NCBI RefSeq assembly: GCF_000317105.1
Contig: NC_019693.1
Span: forward strand, 3,658,001-3,722,000
Reading direction: 5' to 3'
DNA from: Oscillatoria acuminata PCC 6304
GTDB lineage: Bacteria > Cyanobacteriota > Cyanobacteriia > Cyanobacteriales > Laspinemataceae
DNA length: 64,000 bases
In this document: piece after piece, positions 17,683 to 25,611 of the stretch
How positions within the stretch are numbered: position 1 is the stretch's first letter
How the letters are laid out: every line of letters begins with the position of its first letter
Made by a program: the position numbers and the translations under genes
Notes under the pieces: generated by a model
Told to the model about the DNA's origin: nothing
What the model saw: only the letters and a program-made list of their open reading frames with translations
Database searches by the model: none

Positions 17683-18729
17683 ATGGGTGAAAAATTTTAT
17701 TTTCCAAAGCTGGATGCCATTCGGGGAGCAGCCTGTTTTTATATTTTAATTCATAATTTCATTTACGGGCTGTATAGTTTAGAACTCGTTCCTGATTTTG
17801 TCAAATTAATATTTGCCGCTGGACAAGAAGCGGTTATTGTATTTTTTATTTTAAGTGGATTTTTGGTCCGATTTTCCCTAGCCCGCCACCCAGAATTATC
17901 CTTTTGGAAATACTTAGTTAAGCGATTCAAACGGATTTATTTCCCTTTAATTATTTCCATGCTGCTGTCTGTTATGATTTTAGCCTGGGATGGAACGCTG
18001 CTTCAAAAACTATCCGGAGTTGACATTATTGGTAATTTTTTGTTACTCCAAGATTTTGGTAGTGTTAAACCAGGCACTTGGTTTTACCCCTTTTTAGGGA
18101 ACTTGCCTCTCTGGTCATTATCCTATGAATGGTGGTTTTACTTAATGTTTTACCCCCTCATTCATTGGGTTACAAATACAACTCAGCGGATTTATTCCAT
18201 CCTCTTATTTTCGGCAGTTTCTTATGGAATTTATGTACTCTGGCCCAATCAAATTTCTTTGATTTGTTCTTATTTTATTGTGGGATGGGTGGGCGTAGAA
18301 ATGGCCAACCTATTTTTAAAATACAGGACATTTACCTTTAAAAATATGCAACCCATCTTACTTTCCCTATTAGGAATGGTGCTGATTTCAGCTATTCCTT
18401 TATTTTGGGAATCTGAATTGAAGTTCGGTTATTATCCTTTTTTAATGTTTCGGCACTTTGTGGCCGCTTTTTTGCTGGTGATGGGTGGACTGTATTGGTA
18501 TCGTCATCAACTGATTTACTTTAATTACATCTTAGGCTACTTTTCCATTTTAGCTCCTATTTCTTATGGAATTTATATCTTTAGTTATCCTATTTTAATT
18601 CAATGGGGGTTAAATTCTAGTCTTCCGAAAAACTGGGCATTTTATGGATTGAATTTGATGATATTAATCGGCCTTGCCTATCTAACTGAGCGCAAGTGGC
18701 AACCGGCGATCGACCGCTGGATTAAATAA
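17683..18729 (+). CDS. Acyltransferase family 3 membrane protein
   Basis: 348 residues, about ten membrane segments. It matches the Acyltransferase_3 (OafA/YrhL-type) family: the start FPKLDAIRGAACFYILIHN carries the conserved His in helix 1 and the Arg of LDAIRG, and the region VFFILSGFLVRFSLAR follows. These enzymes O-acylate sugars of surface polysaccharides in the inner membrane. Its neighbours include a GHL10-type hydrolase and a GT4 glycosyltransferase on the other strand, which fits a role in cell-envelope sugars. The gene is A/T-richer than its neighbours. Confidence 0.9.
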   Translation: MGEKFYFPKLDAIRGAACFYILIHNFIYGLYSLELVPDFVKLIFAAGQEAVIVFFILSGFLVRFSLARHPELSFWKYLVKRFKRIYFPLIISMLLSVMILAWDGTLLQKLSGVDIIGNFLLLQDFGSVKPGTWFYPFLGNLPLWSLSYEWWFYLMFYPLIHWVTNTTQRIYSILLFSAVSYGIYVLWPNQISLICSYFIVGWVGVEMANLFLKYRTFTFKNMQPILLSLLGMVLISAIPLFWESELKFGYYPFLMFRHFVAAFLLVMGGLYWYRHQLIYFNYILGYFSILAPISYGIYIFSYPILIQWGLNSSLPKNWAFYGLNLMILIGLAYLTERKWQPAIDRWIK

Positions 18730-18767
18730 GCCGATCGCCCCTCTCATCACATCTCCTAAACTCTCCT

Positions 18768-19916
18768 CTAAAACCGACTTTTCAGCCAATCTAACCAACC
18801 GGAACCCCGGGGGTTTTTCCTCTCAGCCGGCTGATTTGCCACCCCTTGAGTCAACTCTAAAGCAGTGGGAAACGGCACCGGGCTACTATAGCGCGATCGC
18901 AACGGTTTTGCTAAAGCATTATCATCTTCCCGTAACCCTTCATAAAAAAATAAAACCTCTCCCGGAAGCCCACAAGCCCGATTGTAGTCGATCGCGCTTA
19001 ACAAATATTCCGGACTAATCCGATATTTGCCTAACTTAATCAAAATCCCCGGCGAAATTCGCGGTAACTGTTCTGAAAAACAAGGACTTTTCACCATCTG
19101 ATTCACCACCCGTTGATAACTCTGAAAATCCCGCCGATAAATCTGAGGATGCATCAAATCCGTCAGTCCTCGGTTCAGCCAGGTTTGCGAATCTTGCAGG
19201 TACTCATTCAAACACCAAGGATAAATATTCGGGGAAAGAGAAACCAACAAATTAGGATTAATTGCCTTAATTTGTTGATAGAGTTGTGATAAAAATTCCG
19301 TCAGTAAATCCGCACGCCACTGTAACCACTGGGAGTCTTGACAATTCGACGGGGGATCACACTGAAAGGTTTGGCGGTACAGGTTGCGGGTAAACTCATC
19401 ATAACCCCCTTCCCGGGGGAATGCCGGGAGGCGATCGTCCCCTTGGATGCCTGCGACTGGGTAATTTTGGACCACTTCCAGGATTAACTGTAACAGGAAG
19501 TTTTGGACCTCTGGGTGCAATGCATTCATCCACTCAAACCCATTTTTGTTGAGGAGATTTCCTGACAGGTCCTTGGCCGCCCATGCTGGTTTTTTTTGCA
19601 GCAACATTCCCCCATTGGACTGATAGGAACTGGCGAATCCATATTCAAACCAGGGAATCACGGCAATCCCAGAGGATTTTGCCGCTTCGATGAGTTCAGC
19701 TAAGGGGTCTCGACCTTGATACAGGGGATCAATTTCTATGCCAAAGGTCTGCTTTAAAACTCGACTGGGATAGAGGGTTAATCCTTTGGTCCAAACGACG
19801 GGAAAGATCACATTAAATCCTGTCTCGGCGAGAAAGGCGACTGCTTCATTAATTCTTTCTTGGGATCGGAAGACTTGACTATCGGTGGTCGTCATCCAAA
19901 CGCCGCGTATTTCCAT
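18768..19916 (-). CDS. GHL10-type (DUF187-like) glycosyl hydrolase, no signal peptide
   Basis: 382 residues. The start MEIRGVWMTTTDSQV, then GFNVIFPVVWTKGLTLYPS, IPWFEYGF, and VAGIQGDDRLPAFPREGGYD match the glycosyl-hydrolase-like family 10 fold (TIM barrel). Acidic residues in QGDDR are the probable active site. Unlike the two other GHL proteins in this window (41886-43442 and 50230-51963), no signal peptide is seen, so it is probably cytoplasmic unless the true start lies upstream. Substrate is unknown; cell-wall or storage glucans are possible. Confidence 0.85.
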   Translation of the reverse strand: MEIRGVWMTTTDSQVFRSQERINEAVAFLAETGFNVIFPVVWTKGLTLYPSRVLKQTFGIEIDPLYQGRDPLAELIEAAKSSGIAVIPWFEYGFASSYQSNGGMLLQKKPAWAAKDLSGNLLNKNGFEWMNALHPEVQNFLLQLILEVVQNYPVAGIQGDDRLPAFPREGGYDEFTRNLYRQTFQCDPPSNCQDSQWLQWRADLLTEFLSQLYQQIKAINPNLLVSLSPNIYPWCLNEYLQDSQTWLNRGLTDLMHPQIYRRDFQSYQRVVNQMVKSPCFSEQLPRISPGILIKLGKYRISPEYLLSAIDYNRACGLPGEVLFFYEGLREDDNALAKPLRSRYSSPVPFPTALELTQGVANQPAERKNPRGSGWLDWLKSRF

Positions 19917-19957
19917 GATATTTTTGCTCAGGGGTGAGGAATCAGGGGCTATCGAAA

Positions 19958-19989
19958 AACCCCGTAGGCGGGTTTGAACCTACGGGGTT
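19958..19989 (-). terminator. Rho-independent terminator of the GT4 gene
   Basis: Perfect 11-bp stem AACCCCGTAGG / CCTACGGGGTT, followed on the minus strand by TTTTTCG. It lies 56 bases past the stop of the minus-strand gene ending at 20045. Confidence 0.8.
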
Positions 19990-20044
19990 AGAAGGAATGC
20001 AGGAGGTTAATCCCGGGAGAATAGTTTCTCTAAAAAAACTAATC

Positions 20045-21319
20045 CTAAGCGATCGCTTTTTCTAGTTGGGGTTCTATGAGGGTCTCTGTCAGCAATTCCT
20101 GATAAAGTTCGCCCAATTGTGTGGCGACTCCATCCCAACTAAACAGGTTTTCCACTCGTTGACGGGATGCTTCTCCGAGGCGATCGCCCCAGGTAGGATT
20201 GGAAAGAATCCGATCAATTGCTTCAGCAAATGCCGCATCATCCTGGGGTGGACAGAGTAATCCTGTTTCTTCCGCTTTCACACTAAATTGTAATCCGCCC
20301 ACATCGCTGGCAATCACCGGAGTGCGACTCGCCATTGCTTCGATCGCCACTAATCCAAAGGGTTCATAGTGACTGGGGACCACACAGATATCTGCTGCAG
20401 CGTAATACTGCGGCAGCAACTCATCGCCAATGCGTCCGGGGAACTGGGTAATCTGCCGTAGACCCAACTCATCCACGATCGCCTCAATGCGATCGCGTTC
20501 AATGCCATCACTTTGACCAGGACGGGAACCCCCGGCAATAATTAAACTCAGGTTGGCATTCTCTCGGGACTGCGATCGGGCCACGCCACGAACTAAGGTT
20601 TCGATGCCCTTGCGCGAGTCAAACCGACCTACATATAAGACCACTTTTTTTTCAGGTCCAATTCCCAAGGCCGATCGCGCTTCCTGCCTTTGAATCGAAC
20701 CAAAGCGGTGGATATCTGTCCCACAGGGAATAATCTGGATAGTCCCCTTCTGGGACACCAGGGTTTTCATGTGTTCTTGTTCCTGGGGAGAGGTAGCGAC
20801 AATCCGTTCTGAAGTTTCCAGGACTGCCTTCTCTACTCCTAACCGGGTGGTGGCGATCGTGGGAATGGTGGCGATCGACTTATACTTAACAGCGCCCAAG
20901 GAGTGGTAAACATGGACTTGCTTCACTCCTTGTTTTTTCTTGAGTTCCATTCCCACCCAGGCCGAGAGCCAGTAATTGGTGTGAACTAATTTATATTCTA
21001 TACCAGCTTGCTGTTGAAACTGAATCAACGCTTCAACAAAAGTCGGTAAATACTCAAAAATCTCTTGCCTGGGTACGAAGGATTCTGGACCCGCCACTAA
21101 TCGAATAGTGCGGCAATTCGGTGCGTGTTCTACTACAGTTGGGTCTTCTGCATTAGCCTTGCGGGTAAACATATCAACCTGCCACCCTTGCTTGGCGAGT
21201 GCCTCACCGACTTGACGGACGTAAACGTTTTGTCCACCCGCCTCTTCTTTCCCGATTTCTACGGCGGGATCGCCGTGAACTGAAATTAGGGCAATGTGTT
21301 TGTTAGCTTTTACGGCCAT
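20045..21319 (-). CDS. GT4-family glycosyltransferase (sucrose-phosphate synthase/MshA-like)
   Basis: About 424 residues from the ATG at 21319 (MAVKANKHIALISVHGDP). The frame runs 11 codons further to a GTG at 21352, but that start is less likely. GT-B fold: N-terminal HGDPA...EEAGGQNVYVRQ (sucrose synthase-like glycine-rich loop), VYHSLG, the nucleotide-sugar half VLYVGRFDSRKGIETL, and the E-x7-E motif in HYEPFGLVAIEAM. It transfers a sugar from an NDP-sugar; sucrose-phosphate synthase, an MshA-like activity or a polysaccharide transferase are all possible. No phosphatase domain is fused. Cytoplasmic. Confidence 0.88.
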   Translation of the reverse strand: MAVKANKHIALISVHGDPAVEIGKEEAGGQNVYVRQVGEALAKQGWQVDMFTRKANAEDPTVVEHAPNCRTIRLVAGPESFVPRQEIFEYLPTFVEALIQFQQQAGIEYKLVHTNYWLSAWVGMELKKKQGVKQVHVYHSLGAVKYKSIATIPTIATTRLGVEKAVLETSERIVATSPQEQEHMKTLVSQKGTIQIIPCGTDIHRFGSIQRQEARSALGIGPEKKVVLYVGRFDSRKGIETLVRGVARSQSRENANLSLIIAGGSRPGQSDGIERDRIEAIVDELGLRQITQFPGRIGDELLPQYYAAADICVVPSHYEPFGLVAIEAMASRTPVIASDVGGLQFSVKAEETGLLCPPQDDAAFAEAIDRILSNPTWGDRLGEASRQRVENLFSWDGVATQLGELYQELLTETLIEPQLEKAIA

Positions 21320-21828
21320 AGTTTTATTTTCACCGGAATTCGACAACAGCACAAAGCAGTCCGACGCGATCGCCTGCTCGTGCCTTATTATTTAGAATCG
21401 CGAATGTTGCAGCTTTTACCCGAATTTAGCCTTGACATTCGTTGGAAATGGGGTTTTCGATCATTAGCGATCGCGGGCATTATTTTGATCACACTTGGTT
21501 GAGCGGCAACACCGCTTGTACCCTGATTACAGCTCACATTTTTCCCTCCCGGGTTAACGTGAGAGAAAAAGGGTCTGTCTTTAATAGACAGATACCATAC
21601 TTTTAACCGTTGATCAGGTTTCTGGCCTGAACAGTCTAATCTTCGCTGCTAGATAGGGTTGCTGTTCATCATGAAACCTGCTTAAGGGCTTGGGCAAGTT
21701 GAGTCAGGTGACTCACTTTTGATTGGAAGTTTCAACAGTTTATCATCTTTTAATGTTTTTGGAAAATCTCCCCCATAAGTCTTGCGGCGTTTAACTTTAA
21801 GGGAGAATAAACCGGCAAAACTGAGGGG

Positions 21829-22017
21829 TTGAGACAGCGGGTTTGTTTCCTGCATCTTGGGTGTTCGGGCAACATTTATGCACCAAATCCGGTTTCTGGG
21901 TCCCTTGCCGTAGGTTGAGACAGCGGGTTTGTTTCCTGCATTTTGGGTGTTCGGGCAACATTTATGCACCAAACCCGGTTTCTGGGTCCCTTGCCGTAGG
22001 TTGAGAAACCGGGTTTC
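21829..22017. repeat. 86-bp tandem repeat, two full copies and a partial third
   Basis: Unit GTTGAGACAGCGGG...TTGCCGTAG at 21829-21914 and 21915-22000, differing at only a few bases, then GTTGAGAAACCGGGTTT at 22001-22017 as the start of a third copy. Each unit ends with a CCGGTTTCTGGGTCCC segment, of the AGAAACCGGGTTTCT type seen at other places in the window. It lies in the 785-base gap 21353-22137, which otherwise shows no clear gene. The gap also has a small hairpin TCTGTCT...AGACAGA near 21575-21592 and a 32-codon frame at 21404-21502 of doubtful worth. Confidence 0.85.
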
Positions 22018-22137
22018 CTTCCTCAATCTGGGGGTTGGGTTCGGTTCTATCCAGTTTTTTTAAAAAAAATTGCAAAATTCCTTGCCAAAGGTCTTTTCAG
22101 ACCGAAAAAAACCTGCTATGATGTCTCAAGACACCTT

Positions 22138-22226
22138 GGAGAGGTGGCTGAGTGGTTGAAAGCGGCAGATTGCTAATCTGTTTTACGGTTTTAATCGTAA
22201 CGAGGGTTCGAATCCCTCCCTCTCCG
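22138..22226 (+). tRNA. tRNA-Ser (GCU)
   Basis: 89 bases with acceptor stem GGAGAGG / CCTCTCC and discriminator G, D arm TGGCTGAGTGGTTGAAAGCGG, anticodon stem-loop CAGATTGCTAATCTG giving anticodon GCT, a long variable arm (TTTTACGGTTTTAATCGTAA), and T arm GGGTTCGAATCCC. The long variable arm is that of a class II tRNA. CCA is not encoded. Confidence 0.97.
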
Positions 22227-22327
22227 TTGTCAATCAACAAGACTCGCGGGAGTTAACTCCCGGCAACTCTGAGCCGAACTCAGCGAACTCTGGAGTTGGA
22301 TGAGTCAGTGTAGAGCAATTTATGTTT

Positions 22328-22367
22328 AAAATCCCCCACGACCTGTGCAAGGCGTGGGGGATTTTTT
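22328..22367 (+). terminator. Bidirectional terminator
   Basis: Perfect stem AAAATCCCCCACG / CGTGGGGGATTTT with a 12-base loop, followed by a T-run on the plus strand. It can end the tRNA-Ser transcript and, read from the other side, the minus-strand gene ending at 22397. Confidence 0.8.
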
Positions 22368-22396
22368 ATTCGGGGTGGTTTTGGTGTTGGCGATCG

Positions 22397-23233
22397 CTAC
22401 CAGCGATAACCCACACCGATATAGCCAACCGGGAAAGGAGTTACATCGTCAAAGTAGTACAACCCTGCACCAATATTGCCGCCAGCGTACCAGCCATTAT
22501 CCCACTGATAATCCCCACCAATCGTGGCGTAGGGTAATACCAACGCAAAGGTTCCCACCCCCCAGGAGCCAGTAAACTGACCGGGAACCGCAGGCTGAAA
22601 GTATTTTTTGTAGGAGACGCCGAGTCCTAGGTTGATACCCAGGACGCTATCAACGCCGCGACCGTCCATCCTGACCCAACCAAAGGTGGGTAAATCAAAA
22701 CCCGCGCTGTAGCGATAATTCGGGAAACGGGCCTGTGCCAGATCCGATGCGTTGGGGGATTGCGCTTCATTCTCCGGAAGGATAGCTGCACCCCTTACGA
22801 AATCCCCTTTATTAAAGTCGATCGACAGTTCTAAATCCTCAAAACCGGCGTGGTCAGCTTCCGTGAGTTGCTCGATCGCTATTTCGCCTTCTTCCTGAGT
22901 CGGTTGTGCTTCCAGATCCATTGGCAAAGGAGATTGCGCTTCGCTGTTTTCCGGAAGGATAGCTGCGTCCCTTACAAAATTTCCTTGATTAAAGTCAATC
23001 GACAGTTTCAAATCCTCAAGACCGGCGCGGTCAGTTTCCGTGAGTTGCGCTATCCCCGTTTCACCGTCTTCCTCAGTCGGTTGTGCCTCCAGAGCCATTG
23101 GCCAGTGCATCTCCACACTGGGTTGCTCGGGGAAACTGGGATATTCCGCTGTAGCAGGGAGAGCCTGTTGGATACCTAACCAAGGTAACACCATCAAAGC
23201 ACTATATCCTGCCCATTTTTTCCTCACACCCAT
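22397..23233 (-). CDS. Secreted, probably outer-membrane-associated protein with internal 58-codon duplication
   Basis: 278 residues. A signal peptide (GYSALMVLPWLGIQQALPATA) is followed by two tandem 58-residue acidic units, each EAQPT(E/Q)E(D/E)GE..I.QLTE.D.AG.EDL.LSIDFN.G.FVR.AAILPENEAQSP, encoded at about 22933-23106 and 22759-22932 with high DNA similarity. The C-terminal 110 residues are glycine- and aromatic-rich with alternating beta strands and end in GYIGVGYRW, the aromatic end typical of outer-membrane beta barrels. Function unknown. The next minus-strand gene (23672-24472) has the same overall layout with an unrelated linker and ends GGGYRF. Confidence 0.72.
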   Translation of the reverse strand: MGVRKKWAGYSALMVLPWLGIQQALPATAEYPSFPEQPSVEMHWPMALEAQPTEEDGETGIAQLTETDRAGLEDLKLSIDFNQGNFVRDAAILPENSEAQSPLPMDLEAQPTQEEGEIAIEQLTEADHAGFEDLELSIDFNKGDFVRGAAILPENEAQSPNASDLAQARFPNYRYSAGFDLPTFGWVRMDGRGVDSVLGINLGLGVSYKKYFQPAVPGQFTGSWGVGTFALVLPYATIGGDYQWDNGWYAGGNIGAGLYYFDDVTPFPVGYIGVGYRW

Positions 23234-23671
23234 AATAGCCCTCCAAATTCATCAATAAACGTGAATTAATTTGCTTTTTTTTTGCATGAGTTCGTGTTCA
23301 GAAAAGGTGAAATTGACCGGAAATTGGCGATTGAACGTCATGGATTCTTGAGAACAAAGCACCAAAATATTCCCGCTGAATCCGAGTTTTCCATAAACCG
23401 CGAAATCCGCAAACTCAAAGCAAAAGCTCTGAGCAATCTGCCATTCCAGGATAAGGATCGCATAACCCACAAGAGCAGATGCTAAAACATTGCTACTGTA
23501 ATCCCTCCCACTCCAAGATGCAATCTTCCCTGAGATGTATTTTCTTGGTTGTGTGAACAAAAGTTAACAAATAGTGGAGGGATGAACACTGCACTTTTAT
23601 TGAAGATGGCGGGAAAGGGCGAGGCTGATTCAGATAGGCAAGATACCCGTCAGGGTTGACCACCGACCCAT
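23234..23671. other. Gene-free stretch
   Basis: 438 bases between two minus-strand genes for barrel-like proteins. Two short overlapping frames exist on opposite strands (23252-23560 and 23282-23485), neither with a convincing start or composition. Probably holds the promoter of the 22397-23233 gene. Confidence 0.4.
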
Positions 23672-24472
23672 TTAGAATCGATAACCTCCACCAACAAAGA
23701 TGCCTACTTCAATCTCCTCAACATACCCAACATTTAAAGCCGCATTGGCAACAAATCGGTCAAATAAGACTCGATCAATTCCCACAGTGCCAAAAAATCC
23801 AATGAAATTATCCTCATCTGTAGAAAGCGCAATGCCACTGCCAATATAAGGTGCAAGATCGACTTGTAAGGTATCTTCCGTAGCCGCAAAGGGAAAGTCA
23901 ATGGTGACCGGAAGCATTACCATCAAGTGTTCTCCAAACAAGAGGGACGGACGCACAGACACTTGCTCCGCGAGACCAATCTTACTCGTCAAGGCAAAAC
24001 TTCCCCGTCCCAAAGGACTCGCATCCTCACTTAACCCAATATTAATAGCAGCACCGATATAGTTACCCACTCCTCGACTGGTTCGACCCAGTTCGATATC
24101 GTTATCTCGTTGAGCCAAAACCGGATTATTTTCCGCTTCAGTAGCAGGGTTTTGGGGAACCGTTTGCTGGCCGGGGATCATGAAATAATGGGGGGCGGTA
24201 ATTGCTGTAGTTCCGGTCAATAATTCCGCAAAATTCTCCGATTCAGCCGCGAGTGACGGGGATGGATTGACCCCCTCAAACTGGACATCCGATGAGAGGG
24301 GTTCAAAAGCGGTATCCTCTGGCGATTGAGCGATCGCCCTTAACCCCAATTCCCTAGCTACATCCCCCGAGAATGACTCGGCCATCGCTTTTTTTGGACC
24401 ACCCCCACCCCCGAGAGCAATCAAACCGAATAGAAAAACACCAGTTGCGATCGATAGAAACTTCACAGTCAC
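23672..24472 (-). CDS. Secreted outer-membrane beta-barrel-like protein
   Basis: 266 residues. A signal peptide (LSIATGVFLFGLIALGG) with an unusual run of five glycines is followed by a disordered linker of 110 residues, then about 130 residues of alternating beta strands (NYIGAAINIGLSED, GSFALTSKIGLAE, VDLAPYIGSGIAL, FFGTVGIDRVLFD) ending in VGIFVGGGYRF. The terminal Phe fits the outer-membrane barrel assembly signal. It is the neighbour and probable architectural relative of the gene at 22397-23233; I do not recognise a named family. Confidence 0.7.
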   Translation of the reverse strand: MTVKFLSIATGVFLFGLIALGGGGGPKKAMAESFSGDVARELGLRAIAQSPEDTAFEPLSSDVQFEGVNPSPSLAAESENFAELLTGTTAITAPHYFMIPGQQTVPQNPATEAENNPVLAQRDNDIELGRTSRGVGNYIGAAINIGLSEDASPLGRGSFALTSKIGLAEQVSVRPSLLFGEHLMVMLPVTIDFPFAATEDTLQVDLAPYIGSGIALSTDEDNFIGFFGTVGIDRVLFDRFVANAALNVGYVEEIEVGIFVGGGYRF

Positions 24473-24659
24473 TCCTAATAGTTAATTCAATGTTAAATGG
24501 GGGAATTTTTTATTCTGAAAAGCAAAATTCAGCCTTAACCGATTAAGCCCCTTGAGCCGACCCATCCAGAACCCGAACCCACGCTAAACCGAGGCGATCG
24601 GCTTGAGCTTTCACCCAGAAAAATCCTCACCCCCAAAAAATGTCAAAACCAGCCCAGTT

Positions 24660-25595
24660 TTACAGTGAACCCACCGCCTGGGCGACTTGTTGGGAAACAA
24701 AGGGCAAAATAGCTTCATTTTTGCTGTGCGCCTTACCTTCGGTAAAGACCACCAATAAATAAGGATGCTGTCCCGGTAATTCAATATAAGCCGCATCGTG
24801 GCGGACTGTACTGGTTAAACCTGCCTTAGACCAAATCCGAGTCTGGCGATCGAGACCCGCACCCAAAAACCCCGTGACTTGATTTTCCGGGTCCTCCGCC
24901 AAGTCCTCGGGTTCTAGCGATCGTTTCATTAACTTCATCATCGCCGTGGTTGCCTTTGCCGAAACCGCTACCCCACCGACAATACTATGCAAGAGGCGTG
25001 CCGTCGCATTGGTGGTCAGCATATTCCGATTTTCCATTAACTCTCCCAGGAAAACCCGCTCCCGACCATAAGCCCCATCACACCAGGTTTTGTGATTGAC
25101 ATTAATCGATTCCAATTCTGGCCATCCCAGGGACTGAAAGTAGCGATTCACTAAATTGCGCTGATGCTTCCAGCTTTCAAACGGTCCCGGAGACAATTCT
25201 GGGCCACTGGTAGTCCCGGTTAACACATCTACCACCAGACTTGTAGCATCATTGCTGGAGTCCACAATCATATCTCGGATGGCCCGTTCTAACTCTGGGG
25301 AAGTCTGAATCATCTCTTTGTCCATCCATTCATAGACCGCGACGAGATAGAACAGCTTGACCACACTTGCCGGATAAATCCTTTCCACGCCGCGATAGTT
25401 AAATCCGCGCACCGGATGATCCCAAAACGCATCGGGACTCAGGGCCCCGCCAGTATTCACCGAGACAGGGGGGTCATAAACTACCCAAGTCATGGCCAGT
25501 TGGTTGCGGTTTAATTGGGGGAATTCCTCCCAGGTTGTCGCTAAAATGCGATCGCCTAAGTTTTCGAGTTGCTCGTCTTTGCGGAAAAATGTCAT
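24660..25595 (-). CDS. Class A beta-lactamase-fold serine hydrolase
   Basis: 311 residues of the penicillin-binding/beta-lactamase fold. The catalytic SxxK is Ser77-x-x-Lys80 in YPASVVKLF, the SxN motif is Ser113-Ser-Asn115 in VDSSNDAT, and the third box is KAG in WSKAGLTSTVRHD, in place of KTG. There is no signal peptide, which is odd for a beta-lactamase, so it may be a cytoplasmic esterase or peptidase-like hydrolase. The ATG at 25595 is 52 bases from the stop of a TnpB element on the same strand; the element may have displaced its promoter, and read-through from tnpB is possible. Confidence 0.85.
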   Translation of the reverse strand: MTFFRKDEQLENLGDRILATTWEEFPQLNRNQLAMTWVVYDPPVSVNTGGALSPDAFWDHPVRGFNYRGVERIYPASVVKLFYLVAVYEWMDKEMIQTSPELERAIRDMIVDSSNDATSLVVDVLTGTTSGPELSPGPFESWKHQRNLVNRYFQSLGWPELESINVNHKTWCDGAYGRERVFLGELMENRNMLTTNATARLLHSIVGGVAVSAKATTAMMKLMKRSLEPEDLAEDPENQVTGFLGAGLDRQTRIWSKAGLTSTVRHDAAYIELPGQHPYLLVVFTEGKAHSKNEAILPFVSQQVAQAVGSL

Positions 25596-25611
25596 GGTTC
25601 TGCTCTATAAA

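Noticed and set aside
21404-21502. 32-codon frame for a possible single-helix protein (MLQLLPEFSLDIRWKWGF)
   Set aside because: Too short and without a ribosome binding site to support; kept only as a remark.
21829-22017. 86-bp tandem repeat as a CRISPR array
   Set aside because: Units are head-to-tail copies with no unique spacers.
23252-23560. Minus-strand frame of 102 codons, with an opposite frame at 23282-23485
   Set aside because: Unusual composition, no ribosome binding site, overlapping frames on both strands; more likely non-coding.
24611-24796. 61-codon minus-strand frame
   Set aside because: A shadow of the beta-lactamase-fold gene in another frame.
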